Below, one piece after another: positions 35,486 to 43,517 of a stretch of 64,000 nt of DNA. A model generated the notes under the pieces. The model was not told where the DNA came from and did not search any database. It saw nothing but the letters and a program-made list of their open reading frames with translations. The stretch is taken from positions 14,798 to 78,797 of the forward strand of contig CAZXLQ010000001.1 in assembly GCA_964641945.1 (NCBI GenBank), read 5' to 3'. The translations under genes and the position numbers were made by a program. Origin of the DNA: JADIYM01 sp964641945 (GTDB lineage: Bacteria; Acidobacteriota; Blastocatellia; UBA7656; JADIYM01). How positions within the stretch are numbered: the first letter of the stretch is position 1; every line of letters starts with the position of its first letter.

Positions 35486-35827
35486 CTACGACAGATCCTT
35501 GGAAGCGACGGGAAGCTCGTCGTGGTCCTCTCCATCGGGTTCTCGGAGTGGTCTGTTGCGAGGAACGCTTGCGAGCAGGTCGAGCTTCATCTGTTCGAGA
35601 AGACCGATGGCCTGGTAGATGACCGGACTCGACGTCGAGAAGTTGTTCGTCTTGATGTAGTACGTGCCGTCTTCGCTCACGAGCAGTGCCATCGCCAACG
35701 TCGGAGCCCCCTCGAAGCCTTCAGCTCCGTCCTCGGCGATCTCAGCCAGGAACTGATCGAACCTCTTTCGGTCCTCAGCAACCTGACGAGCGATCTCCAT
35801 GTCCAACTCGTTCTTCTTGTCGGTCAT
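35486..35827 (-). CDS. Hypothetical protein, 113 aa
   Basis: Acidic helical N terminus, strand pair (LAMALLVSEDGTYYIKTNNFS). Unknown. Confidence 0.6.
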   Translation of the reverse strand: MTDKKNELDMEIARQVAEDRKRFDQFLAEIAEDGAEGFEGAPTLAMALLVSEDGTYYIKTNNFSTSSPVIYQAIGLLEQMKLDLLASVPRNRPLREPDGEDHDELPVASKDLS

Positions 35828-35831
35828 CGGT

Positions 35832-36182
35832 TCAGACCTGGCTGGAGTACGACTTCAGCGAACGCATGACGGTCTCGTTCGCACCGCCTCGGCGCTCCAA
35901 CCGTTCGTAGAGGTTCTTGGCCAGCTCTGGCGTCGAGAGCTTTCTGGCTGCCTTGTTCCGCGACATTGGCTGCGGCGCCGGCTTCCGGTTGACCATCCAG
36001 ACGACGACGAGAACGGCCAGAACCGCCAAGAGTAGGAGCAGCAGCTTCTTCTGACGGTCATCGGCGACGGAGACCGGAGAGAACTGCGACAGCGGAACGA
36101 GCGGGTAGTTGTGCGGCTGAACAGCAGGCCGCAGCCCGACGACGAACTGCGCTGGGTTGGGCGGCAGAATGCGGTAGGACAT
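35832..36182 (-). CDS. MSY-type single-span membrane protein, 116 aa
   Basis: Starts MSYRILPPNPAQF; one strong hydrophobic helix (LLLLLLAVLAVLVVVWMV, residues 46-63) followed by a basic region. Belongs to the MSY membrane-protein set of this region. Confidence 0.65.
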   Translation of the reverse strand: MSYRILPPNPAQFVVGLRPAVQPHNYPLVPLSQFSPVSVADDRQKKLLLLLLAVLAVLVVVWMVNRKPAPQPMSRNKAARKLSTPELAKNLYERLERRGGANETVMRSLKSYSSQV

Positions 36183-36189
36183 TGGACCT

Positions 36190-36747
36190 CTACTTGGGGT
36201 CGATCAGCGTAGGACGCTGATGCACTACGAGCTGCGTCACGCCGGACATGTCGGTGACAGCGATGCCGTCCTGCACTCGCACGCACCACTCTCGGCAGTA
36301 GTCGCAGACCCACTTCTCTGCGGAGGAGATGAGGGGGATCTTGTCATCGTCCATCACCGGACGACCGAGGACGTTCTTGCAGTGGAACTGCCAGTTGATC
36401 TTGATGTGCTTGGGCGCCTTCCTGTACGGAACCGCCTCGACGCTCATCTGCTTGTTGTCCTCGCGGACGAGAAAGTTGTTGTGACAGCGAGGGCACATTC
36501 CCACGAGCATGCCGACGGCCTCTGCCCTCTCGCTGGCGCGAGGGGCCGCGTACAGCTCGCACTCGATGGTGCTGATCTCCTCGCCCTTCGGGCCGACCCA
36601 CATGATCCACGTCTTCGGCGCCATCTCTTCCGCATCGAACGAACTGTATGCCAGCCGTCCCTGCTGCGACGTCTTTCGCCACATCTCCTGACCAGCACGC
36701 ATCTGCGCCTCGGTCATGTGGAACGCGTCTCTCTTGCTCACGGTCAT
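36190..36747 (-). CDS. Zinc-finger-like protein, 185 aa
   Basis: CPRCHNNFLV and CDYCREWC give two Cys pairs; FHC between them may complete a site. Contains a WIMWVGPKGEEISTIECELYAAPRASERAEA strand-helix segment. Unknown role. Confidence 0.65.
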   Translation of the reverse strand: MTVSKRDAFHMTEAQMRAGQEMWRKTSQQGRLAYSSFDAEEMAPKTWIMWVGPKGEEISTIECELYAAPRASERAEAVGMLVGMCPRCHNNFLVREDNKQMSVEAVPYRKAPKHIKINWQFHCKNVLGRPVMDDDKIPLISSAEKWVCDYCREWCVRVQDGIAVTDMSGVTQLVVHQRPTLIDPK

Positions 36748-36774
36748 CGGGGTGCCCAGCCCTTTCTTTTTCGA

Positions 36775-37257
36775 TCAGCGGCGACGACGGTTCGCGCGAA
36801 CCGGCTTGCCTTCGGTCAGGATCTTGAGACCCTGAAAGCTGTAGAACGCACTCAAGCCGCTGAGCACGTAGAGCACGGCCAGAGGCGGCAGGATGTACCG
36901 GACCATGTACGGCGCCGCAGCGACCGCCATGCGATCGACGAGCGGGTTGACGACGTGGCGGTCGAGAGCGGCAACGATCTGCGGCCCCTGCCGACGCATC
37001 GTCCCTTCCGGGTCGCTGATCAGCCTTGCGGTCGTATCCGCCACCGACGCGACGGTGCTCGCGGTCGTCTGCCCGAGGCCAGCGATCGTCACAGGCCGAT
37101 GCCGAGCGACGCGCGCAAGGCACGCTCCTTCGTCAGCCATCCCACGACACGCCTGAGCCCTGGCGTTCCAGTAGGCGTTGAGCTTCGACCTCGTCCAGCC
37201 GAGGTCGCGGTTCGCCTGAGCCCTGGTGAGAGCCACCTGCCCGAGCGAGTAGCTCAC
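36775..37257 (-). CDS. MSYSLGQ membrane protein with Arg tail, 160 aa
   Basis: GTG start in GTGA overlap gives MSYSLGQVAL. A second motif IAGLGQTT near residue 60. One membrane segment (YILPPLAVLYVLSGLSAFYSF) and the C terminus KPVRANRRRR. Same architecture as 37254, 38344 and 59275. Confidence 0.65.
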   Translation of the reverse strand: MSYSLGQVALTRAQANRDLGWTRSKLNAYWNARAQACRGMADEGACLARVARHRPVTIAGLGQTTASTVASVADTTARLISDPEGTMRRQGPQIVAALDRHVVNPLVDRMAVAAAPYMVRYILPPLAVLYVLSGLSAFYSFQGLKILTEGKPVRANRRRR

Positions 37258-37787
37258 GATCGCCTCCGACGGCGGTTCGCCCGAAGGGCGGAGCGACGCC
37301 CCATCCGATAGCCCAGGAAGGCCATGAGCGGGATCCCGATGAACGTACCGACCGCGGTGATCTTCGCGTAGTCGGTGAGGGCCGAGTAGTTGGTCGGAGG
37401 AACTCCGTCGAAACGCAATGTGGCCGTGTTCGGCCCGTACTCGACCCGGGGTGTCGGACCCATCCACAGTCGACGAGCCACTGCGAAGAACTTCGAGACG
37501 ACGTTCTCCCCCTGCTCGGGCACGACCTCGGTCACCTGGCCCAGGCCACGGAGCGGGACGGTGTGGTACCGACCGTACGGATAGGTCGGACCGACCTTGA
37601 AGAGGTCGCCGTAGCCGCCGAGGTAGAGCACCTGCTCGCCCCAAACGCCTCGACCGACCTTGTAGCCTGCGCCGGGGATGGGCGTCTGGACGACGCGCGG
37701 ATACTGCCGGAACCTGGCGAGACTGCCTGGCAAGTAGAGCGACGGGCGGTACGGTTGGACCTCAACCGGCTGCGGATTTACCGACAT
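37254..37787 (-). CDS. GLGQ membrane protein with Arg tail, 177 aa
   Basis: Pro/Tyr-rich N-terminal half, LRGLGQVTEVV near residue 80, a membrane helix (ITAVGTFIGIPLMAFLGY) and C terminus ALRANRRRRRS. TAGGAT lies 6 nt before the ATG (near-leaderless). Confidence 0.65.
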   Translation of the reverse strand: MSVNPQPVEVQPYRPSLYLPGSLARFRQYPRVVQTPIPGAGYKVGRGVWGEQVLYLGGYGDLFKVGPTYPYGRYHTVPLRGLGQVTEVVPEQGENVVSKFFAVARRLWMGPTPRVEYGPNTATLRFDGVPPTNYSALTDYAKITAVGTFIGIPLMAFLGYRMGRRSALRANRRRRRS

Positions 37788-37823
37788 GGAGCAATCCTAC
37801 GCGAGAATGGGCCACGGCGGTAG

Positions 37824-38267
37824 TCACCCGGCCCGGCTCGTTCGGCGCTTTCGTGCGGGCTTCTGACGCCCGACTGGGCGACTCGTTCGACGACGTGGCT
37901 TCACATCTCCTGGCAGCAGCGACGCGAGCGACCTTCTGACCCTGAGCGAGATGATTGGTCGCACCGGCTTGCCGCTCTTCCCGAGCACTGCGACGCACCG
38001 CCCAACAGGGCTGACCACGGCGATCAGCAAATCGAGCAAGCTGTCGCCAAACTTCTGCGCCTCGTAGGCGGCGTACTTGAGGGCCGTGCGGCGGTCATAG
38101 ACCTTTGCCGAAAGTACGTGCGGCTTCGCCCACAACGAAGCGGCTCCGGCATCGTCGACTCGGAGAAAGACGACCTTGTACACCTGACCTTCTGGCTCAG
38201 CCTGCCGAACCGGCACCGCATCGACTTCGGGCGTCTCTTCCTCAGCCGGCACTTCGGTCTCATCCAT
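37824..38267 (-). CDS. Hypothetical protein with basic tail, 147 aa
   Basis: Acidic N terminus, then VYDRRTALKYAAYEAQKFGDSLLDLLIAVV, and a strongly basic C terminus (PRRRTSRPVGRQKPARKRRTS). AYEAQK also occurs in 38965-39330. Promoter with TGTCAGACA in its spacer; ATG about 7 nt after the -10 box. Confidence 0.6.
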   Translation of the reverse strand: MDETEVPAEEETPEVDAVPVRQAEPEGQVYKVVFLRVDDAGAASLWAKPHVLSAKVYDRRTALKYAAYEAQKFGDSLLDLLIAVVSPVGRCVAVLGKSGKPVRPIISLRVRRSLASLLPGDVKPRRRTSRPVGRQKPARKRRTSRAG

Positions 38268-38343
38268 GAGGTCGGATGTACCACTTGTCTGACAGCAGAT
38301 GCAAGCCACCCTCGCTTCCGTCTGGACCTGCTACGATCGCCGC

Positions 38344-38574
38344 ATGTCCTACACGGCCATCAACGACATGCGCTCGGCACGATACCCGCTCCAAGGACTC
38401 GGCTGCGGATGCTCGGCACCGGCTTCGGTCGGGTCATTCGGTGGTCTCGGGCAAACCGTGACCTCCAACTGGATGCCGTGGGCAATCGGTGGCGTCGCCC
38501 TTCTCGGACTGGGCGTGGGCTCCTACTTTGCCCTGAGGCCGGTACGCAGGAATCGGCGACGGAGACATCGGTGA
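38344..38574 (+). CDS. MSY/GLGQ membrane protein with Arg tail, 76 aa
   Basis: MSYTAINDMRSARYPLQGLG, then GGLGQTV, a membrane helix (MPWAIGGVALLGLGVGSYFAL) and the tail RPVRRNRRRRHR. A minimal version of the family. TACGAT 6 nt before the ATG. Confidence 0.7.
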   Translation: MSYTAINDMRSARYPLQGLGCGCSAPASVGSFGGLGQTVTSNWMPWAIGGVALLGLGVGSYFALRPVRRNRRRRHR

Positions 38575-38735
38575 GAGTGAAAGTCTGGCGAGAGCGGCCC
38601 GGGGTGATCGGCCCAGGACCCTGCTGGTGCGCTCTGGTCGACGGAATGTACCTGCACGTACACGACCGACTGATCGCCCTGCTGTTCGCGCTGATCACCA
38701 GTCCACGGAACGAACGATGTCTCGTCGGCTGGTAA
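38571..38735 (+). CDS. Small protein, 54 aa
   Basis: GTG start in GTGA overlap; VRVKVWRERPGVIGPGPCWC then hydrophobic LIALLFALIT. Coding inferred from coupling. Confidence 0.5.
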   Translation: MRVKVWRERPGVIGPGPCWCALVDGMYLHVHDRLIALLFALITSPRNERCLVGW

Positions 38736-38747
38736 GTCAGGTCGAGT

Positions 38748-38954
38748 TCATGAGATTACGCGTTCCCAGTCTCTGAGCAGCACGTCGTCCACGACGGTCT
38801 CGTAGGCGCGGCATGGACCCGGACCGCTGAGGCCGATCAGACCGTTCTCGGAGATCGAAACGACCACCCACGTCTCAGACGCATGGGCGGTCTTCTCCTT
38901 CCAAACCTGCCCAGTTGCGATGGTCGGATGCGTTGCCTTCAGCTTCTTCGCCAT
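38748..38954 (-). CDS. Small hypothetical protein, 68 aa
   Basis: GQVWKEKTAHASETWVVVSISENGLIGLSG suggests a small beta-barrel fold (SH3-like). Unknown. Confidence 0.55.
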   Translation of the reverse strand: MAKKLKATHPTIATGQVWKEKTAHASETWVVVSISENGLIGLSGPGPCRAYETVVDDVLLRDWERVIS

Positions 38955-38964
38955 GATGACTTTC

Positions 38965-39330
38965 CTAGGCGCCCAAGCGCTTGAGTGCCATCAGCGGCCT
39001 GACGGATCTCCGCAGCTTGTGAAGCGCATTGATTGCCTTCGCGAGCTTCTGAGCTTCGTACGCGTTCCAGGTCTCACGACGACCCTTCTCATTCGCCCGC
39101 GAGCGAAACTCTGACAACCCAACGAGGAGCTTGTCGACGACAGGAAGCATCTCCGCGAACTCGTTCTTCGGTCGGTCCCACATGCTTTTGAACAAGTCGA
39201 CCGTCCTCAACAACCCTTGCGCTGAAACGCCGGACTGCTGCTGAGCGCGTACCAGAGCGATGCGAAGGTCGGAGCCGATCAGCCAACCCATCTCCCGGCA
39301 GATTGCCTTCTCTTCGTCCGACACGGTCAT
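38965..39330 (-). CDS. Hypothetical helical protein, 121 aa
   Basis: MTVSDEEKAICREMGWLIGSD; helical throughout, with WNAYEAQKLAKAINALHKL and a basic tail. Shares AYEAQK and a RRSxxxL tail with 37824-38267. Confidence 0.55.
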   Translation of the reverse strand: MTVSDEEKAICREMGWLIGSDLRIALVRAQQQSGVSAQGLLRTVDLFKSMWDRPKNEFAEMLPVVDKLLVGLSEFRSRANEKGRRETWNAYEAQKLAKAINALHKLRRSVRPLMALKRLGA

Positions 39331-40016
39331 CAAAGCCCTCGACGGCCGAAAGAACGCAGAACCGAAGCGATGCTCTCCAGCTTGGAGACGATTCGCAGCT
39401 CAGGCGCCAGCCTGTACATCAACTCAGGCTCAGTCGGCTCGGGCATGTAAACAACGAGTGGCCTGCCTCTCCCAGCGAACCACCCAGCTTCCAGATGAGC
39501 GCTCTTGCCGCAGTCGAGCACCAGGACCACCGCATCAGCAGACCGCATGCCTTCGTAATCGGCATCAAACGCACGCTGGGCCGATGGATGCGTGAGCGCT
39601 TTCCCCAAGACCTCTGCGCTCCATGGCTTCGGCCCAGCAACGTCTACCCAGCGAAACCCAGACTCGTCGCTGCGAAAGTCGTAGACATCGAACCCATCAG
39701 CACGCAGCGCGCTGACCACCGCGGGCTGGTGGATGTTCTTCCACGAAGACGCAACGTATATGCTCTGCGGTGCGCGGCGCGTCTGATCGCTCAAGAGCGA
39801 GGCCAACCGTTGCGCACACGCTGAGCACCCCGGAACGTTCATCTCGTAGAACGCAACGACCGCGTGAGCAGCCGACCCAAAGACCCTCTCACCCTTCTCC
39901 GGGACCCGACCGCACCACGTCAACGACTGCAAAAAGCAGTGGTCCTCCAGCCCGCGCGTGATGGAGTCTGGTCCGCAGTCAGGCGGCAATCCTCGCAAGA
40001 TGCAGAGAGGCCTCAC
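39330..40016 (-). CDS. Nucleoside 2-deoxyribosyltransferase-like protein, 228 aa
   Basis: GTG start in overlap. SIYVASSWKNIHQPAVVSALRADGFDVYDFR, FDADYEGMRSADAVVLVLDCGKSAHLEAGWFAGRGRPLVVYMPE matches the NDT-fold pattern (vYla..f......ia..L...G..V, D...m..aD.vv..l.....g...E.G.a.a.gkPv). NDTs exchange or hydrolyse nucleoside bases; relatives cleave NAD-type bonds. The N-terminal 85 residues are extra. Confidence 0.75.
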   Translation of the reverse strand: MRPLCILRGLPPDCGPDSITRGLEDHCFLQSLTWCGRVPEKGERVFGSAAHAVVAFYEMNVPGCSACAQRLASLLSDQTRRAPQSIYVASSWKNIHQPAVVSALRADGFDVYDFRSDESGFRWVDVAGPKPWSAEVLGKALTHPSAQRAFDADYEGMRSADAVVLVLDCGKSAHLEAGWFAGRGRPLVVYMPEPTEPELMYRLAPELRIVSKLESIASVLRSFGRRGL

Positions 40017-40915
40017 AAATCAACCGGCATCAGCTCACGAGCCAATCCGACGTCCCAGAACGGGCTCGACCAAACCGCACGCCTTGTCTTGTCGTAGCGG
40101 CTACGACCACCGTCTCCCGGCTCGTCCTGCCAAGCGGCATACTTCTTGGTTCCGAGCTTGCGGATGAGCCTCTTTGCGAAGTCGATCGCCTTTTCGTTGA
40201 TCCGAAGTGGAAGCGCGGCGTCGAGGCAGCCCTTGGCAATGGCCGGCGCGTTCACCGAGAACGCGTGGTAGACGCACATCGCGACGTCGATCTCCGGCGG
40301 CAGTAGTACCGATGGCAAACCGATGAAGCTGTCGAGGCACGGCTGCAAAGTGAACCTCTTGTAGATGTCCAGCTCTGTGCTGCCGTAACCGGCCGCAAGC
40401 CACTCGGCGGCATAGTCGATCTGAGCCCGGTGCGTCCCATGCGCAGCGAAGAGACGATGGAACCGCTCGGCCCACGCCTTCTGCCGCTCGCTCCCGAGAC
40501 GCGGCACCTTTCCCTCCGGACCGCTGAACTCGTTGCGAATCGACCTGCCAGATGCCTTCACGCCTTGCACGTCGCGCAGGACACCGTCCCGACCCACCTG
40601 CCAGCCTTGCGCGGCCAACGCCCCACGGACTTCTTCTGCGTCCGCTGGCGCTGCTGTCATGACCCGACCGAGCAGAGCGAAGAAGGAACCTTGCTCCAAG
40701 CTCCTGGGAGAGACGGCGATGTTGTGAAGCAACCCGGCGCTCATGCCAGCACCGTCGTAGCTCTGCACGGTGCCGAAGTGCGAACCCTCCAAGCGACTCG
40801 TGAGCCAGACCGCCCGCATGATGTGCAGGTTCTTTTCGGGACCCAGCTCGACCGGCGGCCCGCCGTCCACGATGTAGCCGGAGTAGTTCTTGTAGGTGAC
40901 CCAACGGGTTCTCAT
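40013..40915 (-). CDS. Hypothetical protein, possible lysozyme-like fold, 300 aa
   Basis: VWLTSRLEGSHFGTVQSYDGAGMSAGLLHNIAVSPRSLEQGSFFALL has the E...DG.G.S.G..q..... shape of lysozyme-superfamily enzymes, with E43 as candidate catalytic acid. Other parts unrecognised. It could be a muralytic enzyme; low certainty. Confidence 0.45.
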   Translation of the reverse strand: MRTRWVTYKNYSGYIVDGGPPVELGPEKNLHIMRAVWLTSRLEGSHFGTVQSYDGAGMSAGLLHNIAVSPRSLEQGSFFALLGRVMTAAPADAEEVRGALAAQGWQVGRDGVLRDVQGVKASGRSIRNEFSGPEGKVPRLGSERQKAWAERFHRLFAAHGTHRAQIDYAAEWLAAGYGSTELDIYKRFTLQPCLDSFIGLPSVLLPPEIDVAMCVYHAFSVNAPAIAKGCLDAALPLRINEKAIDFAKRLIRKLGTKKYAAWQDEPGDGGRSRYDKTRRAVWSSPFWDVGLARELMPVDL

Positions 40916-40924
40916 GGTGCGTCG

Positions 40925-40953
40925 AATCTACGCACGACTGTCTGACAAGTCAA
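40925..40953 (-). promoter_or_regulatory. Promoter with TGTCAGACA operator
   Basis: Minus strand TTGACT, 17-nt spacer beginning TGTCAGACA, TAGATT, 9 nt to the ATG at 40915. The block TTGACTTGTCAGACA is identical to that at the tRNA promoter at 44487. Confidence 0.75.
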
Positions 40954-41007
40954 GCGCCGCGTGCTAGCGTGCGGCGAGCACTCTGAAAACCAAATAGAGG
41001 TAGTGGT

Positions 41008-41475
41008 TCGCAAGGGCTGCCCAGCGCCCTGAAGCTGATGACAGGTTGGGCCCCGACACGCCTCGCCCGCCGGGGGATATCGCAATGGCTGCCCAGCGCC
41101 CTAAAGCTGGTGACCGGGTGATGATACGGCGACGCGTGCGACCTCCCTCGGGTCGCAAGGGCTGCCCAGCGCCCTGAAGCTGGTGACGGCCGCACGCTTG
41201 CTCACCGACTGCTCGGCCACGAGTCGCAAAGGCTGCCCAGCGCCCTGAAGCTGGTGACCTCGCGCCGCAGGGTGGACGCGCGCCCGAGGCGGACATCGCA
41301 AGGGCTGCCCAGCGCCCTGAAGCTGGTGACGTGTACGTGTGCGCGAGATCGGTGTCGCGCAGCACGTCGCAAGGGCTGCCCAGCGCCCTGAAGCTGGTGA
41401 CGGAGCGACCTTTTCCCCCCACGAGATCCTCGACCGTGCATCGCAAGGGCTGCCCAGCGCCCTGAAGCTGGTGAC
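41008..41475. CRISPR. CRISPR array: 7 repeats, 6 spacers, no cas genes
   Basis: Seven 35-bp repeats (41008, 41080, 41153, 41224, 41296, 41367, 41441), unit starting TCGCAAGGGCTGCCCAGCGC and ending GCTGGTGAC, with six unrelated 36-39-nt spacers. Repeats 3, 5, 6 and 7 are identical; 1, 2 and 4 carry one or two changes. An internal 5-bp stem (AGGGC/GCCCT) exists. No cas gene is in the window. Type not assignable: the GAC end on the plus strand resembles type V, while degeneracy at the left end suggests the leader is on the right. Confidence 0.93.
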
Positions 41476-41583
41476 GTGTTGGCATGGCGACCAAAGACAA
41501 CGGCCTCGACGGCTTTCGCCACCGAGGCCGCTGCCTCCACAACATGAAGGAGGTCACGTCAACCGCAGGACAAGACCGTACCA

Positions 41584-42066
41584 TCAGCGCACCGTCGCAG
41601 CAACCCACACGATTGCCGTCACGACGACTCCGACAGCAAACCAGAGCGCCGGGTGCTCAAACCATGACCTCTCCGCTGCCGCTCGCGTCGCCTCTCTCGC
41701 CTCCACCAAAGCTGCCGTCAGCTCCGCCTGACGTGCCGTCCACAGGTCATCCCGAAGACGCAGACGTTCCTCACAGGCGCTGATCCTTGATCGCTCCATT
41801 TCCACACGCACGTCGCAGGTCTCGCGATCTCGCTCGGTGGTGCGATCGAGCAGGTACCGCATGCGCTCATACTCTTGCTGGATCTGGAGCAGATCCGCCG
41901 CACCGATGAGCAGCCCGTCACGAGGAGCAGGCGCTCCACGACGCAGAGGAAGGATCTCCTCCGGCTCAGGAAGCCGCAGCTCTGTTGCTTCCGGAGTCTC
42001 CTGAGCCGCCGACCGGGCAGGGAGCATCAGAAGCAAACTGAGGAGGAAGGATAGAGCGCGGGCCAT
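41584..42066 (-). CDS. Secreted coiled-coil protein with C-terminal membrane helix, 160 aa
   Basis: Start MARALSFLLSLLLMLPARSAAQ, a signal peptide; then Arg/Glu-rich coiled coil (LQIQQEYERMRYLLDRTTERDRE ... LTAALVEAREATRAAAER) and a C-terminal membrane helix (WFAVGVVVTAIVWVAATV). The layout is spanin-like, but there is no lipobox. TACGAT lies 7 nt before the ATG. Confidence 0.6.
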   Translation of the reverse strand: MARALSFLLSLLLMLPARSAAQETPEATELRLPEPEEILPLRRGAPAPRDGLLIGAADLLQIQQEYERMRYLLDRTTERDRETCDVRVEMERSRISACEERLRLRDDLWTARQAELTAALVEAREATRAAAERSWFEHPALWFAVGVVVTAIVWVAATVR

Positions 42067-42085
42067 GAGTAGCATCGTAGCGCAA

Positions 42086-42328
42086 TCAATCGAAGTGGAA
42101 CGCGCGGTGCTCGGCGAGCTGCGTCTCGTGGTCGAAGCGATGCGAGTAGACTTCCATCACACGCTGCATCTCACCAGGACTGGCCGCTATCTTGCGGACA
42201 TCATCACCGGGCATGACGTGGACTGGATAGTCCTCATGGTCGAACGTGTCGCACACGATCAGCGTGTGCGTCGCGCCCCTCGCCTTGCCTTCGGTGAGCC
42301 ACGTCCGGATCTCGTCCTTCGTCGTCAT
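42086..42328 (-). CDS. Small hypothetical protein, 80 aa
   Basis: Start MTTKDEIRTWLTEGKARGATHTLIVCDTFDHEDYPV; ATHmiVvcDtFdyeDYPV is a pattern seen in phage proteins of unknown function. TGTCAGACA lies just upstream. Confidence 0.6.
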   Translation of the reverse strand: MTTKDEIRTWLTEGKARGATHTLIVCDTFDHEDYPVHVMPGDDVRKIAASPGEMQRVMEVYSHRFDHETQLAEHRAFHFD

Positions 42329-42368
42329 GGAAACTGTCTGACAGGTTCTTTCGACGGAGTCAACCAAG

Positions 42369-42439
42369 TTCGGGGAGAGGGACTCGAACCCCCGTGAACT
42401 GGACCAAGGCCAGTCGTCCTGCCGCTAGACGATCCCCGA
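42369..42439 (-). tRNA. tRNA-Gln(TTG)
   Basis: Full cloverleaf; acceptor TCGGGGA/TCCCCGA; anticodon loop CCTTGGT, so position 33 is C, not U. T1-A72 fits Gln. CCA not encoded. Confidence 0.8.
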
Positions 42440-42440
42440 G

Positions 42441-42511
42441 CGCAGCGTGCGGGAGTCGAACCCGCCTGGCGTCGGTGAAAGCGACGCGGCCTCCCGGAAG
42501 CCCAACGCTGC
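42441..42511 (-). tRNA. tRNA-Glu(TTC)
   Basis: Acceptor GCAGCGT/ACGCTGC; loop CTTTCAC; T-loop TTCGACT. Confidence 0.9.
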
Positions 42512-42524
42512 ATCATCCAGATAG

Positions 42525-42597
42525 AGCCCCGAGCCGGTCTCGAACCGGCGGCCCCCTGCTTACAAGGCAGGTGCTCTGCCAACTGAGCTATCGGGGC
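42525..42597 (-). tRNA. tRNA-Thr(TGT)
   Basis: Acceptor GCCCCGA/TCGGGGC; loop CTTGTAA; canonical D and T arms. Confidence 0.92.
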
Positions 42598-42778
42598 GGT
42601 TTCGTTCTTCACGCCATCGGTCAAGAATCGCAGCCGTCTCACGCGTCGCAACGAAAAGCCGCACGGAGAGGCACGACTCGCACTGCCTGTCGCCAGAGTA
42701 CGACGGCAGGACCCCTTCGTGCCCAGTGCGACCACACTTCTCGCAGATCGAGTAGAACTCGTGCCAGTAGTCGATCAT
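42560..42778 (-). CDS. Small Cys-pair protein between tRNA genes, 72 aa
   Basis: MIDYWHEFYSICEKCGRTGHEGVLPSYSGDRQCESCLSV: a four-Cys zinc site. It fills the 180-nt gap between two tRNA genes and its last 13 codons overlap tRNA-Thr(TGT). May be a remnant of an HNH-type insertion. Confidence 0.45.
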   Translation of the reverse strand: MIDYWHEFYSICEKCGRTGHEGVLPSYSGDRQCESCLSVRLFVATRETAAILDRWREERNRPDSSVGRAPAL

Positions 42779-42794
42779 TCGACGAACTGTATCA

Positions 42795-42867
42795 TGCCGG
42801 TTGCGGGAGTCGAACCCGCCTGCTCCGCTTTACGAGTGCGGTGCTCTCCCACGAGAGCGTAACCGGC
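42795..42867 (-). tRNA. tRNA-Thr(CGT)
   Basis: Acceptor GCCGGTT/AACCGGC; loop CTCGTAA; A31-A39 mismatch at the top of the anticodon stem. Confidence 0.85.
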
Positions 42868-42904
42868 GTATACTGCATGCGATGAGGCCCACCGCGACAG
42901 AACG

Positions 42905-43093
42905 ATGCGAATGATCTCAACGGCGAGAACGAGTCTGCTCGACGCTCAGTACGCGCTCGGAGCGATCTCCCGCTACTCACCCGAGGCCGCCGCGCTCCAC
43001 AAGATCATCGTCGAGACCCGGAAGACCGTCGAGCGAATGCGTGTCGTCGACGCGCAAACCATCTCGCCCAACAAGAGGCGGAAGCGGCGCTGA
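42905..43093 (+). CDS. Small basic protein, 62 aa
   Basis: Only plus-strand gene inside the tRNA array. MRMISTARTSLLDAQYALGA ... TVERMRVVDAQTISPNKRRKRR; helical, basic tail. Coding inferred from length and composition. Confidence 0.45.
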   Translation: MRMISTARTSLLDAQYALGAISRYSPEAAALHKIIVETRKTVERMRVVDAQTISPNKRRKRR

Positions 43094-43166
43094 CGTCCCG
43101 TACGCGAATCGAACGCGTGTTTCCAGGTTGAGGGCCTGGCGACTTGAGCCGCTGGTCGAACGGGAC
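43094..43166 (-). tRNA. tRNA-Glu(CTC)
   Basis: Acceptor GTCCCGT/ACGGGAC; loop CCCTCAA, so position 33 is C; T-loop TTCGATT. Confidence 0.85.
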
Positions 43167-43170
43167 ATCA

Positions 43171-43257
43171 CGGAGACCGGAAGGCTCGAACTCCAACGCC
43201 TTGCGACGTCGCACCGGGTAGCGGCCGGGCCCAGCACCACCTGCTGGTTCAGTCTCC
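43171..43257 (-). tRNA. tRNA-Ser(GCT)
   Basis: 87 nt with long variable arm; acceptor GGAGACT/GGTCTCC, G73; loop CCGCTAC (C33); T-loop TTCGAGC. Confidence 0.85.
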
Positions 43258-43260
43258 AAG

Positions 43261-43345
43261 CGGAAGAAGGAGGTCACGATCCCCAACGCCTTGCGACGCC
43301 GCTCCGCTTTCGAGGCGGACCCGGTCCCCGACCGGTTCTTCTTCC
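43261..43345 (-). tRNA. tRNA-Ser(CGA)
   Basis: Long variable arm; acceptor GGAAGAA/TTCTTCC, G73; loop CTCGAAA; T-loop ATCGTGA (A54, T58 instead of T54, A58). Confidence 0.85.
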
Positions 43346-43348
43346 AAG

Positions 43349-43433
43349 CGGAGAGCGGAGGTCCTGACCCTCAGCGCCTTGCGACGCCGCAACCGCTTCC
43401 AACGGTACCCGAGCCCCGCTCGGTTCGCTCTCC
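43349..43433 (-). tRNA. tRNA-Ser(GGA)
   Basis: Long variable arm; acceptor GGAGAGC/GCTCTCC, G73; loop TTGGAAG; T-loop GTCAGGA (G54, G58). Confidence 0.85.
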
Positions 43434-43434
43434 A

Positions 43435-43517
43435 TGGAGAAGTGGGGGCACGATCCCCAGCGCCGAAACGCCCATCGGTGTTCAAAGCCGTGTCGAGCCC
43501 AGCTCGATTCCTTCTCC
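43435..43517 (-). tRNA. tRNA-Ser(TGA)
   Basis: Long variable arm; acceptor GGAGAAG/CTTCTCC; loop TTTGAAC with C31-A39 mismatch; T-loop ATCGTGC (A54, T58). Discriminator reads A instead of G. Confidence 0.75.

Noticed and set aside
37960..39330. AYEAQK shared by two neighbouring proteins taken as a gene duplication
   Set aside because: Similarity does not extend far enough on either side to support duplication.
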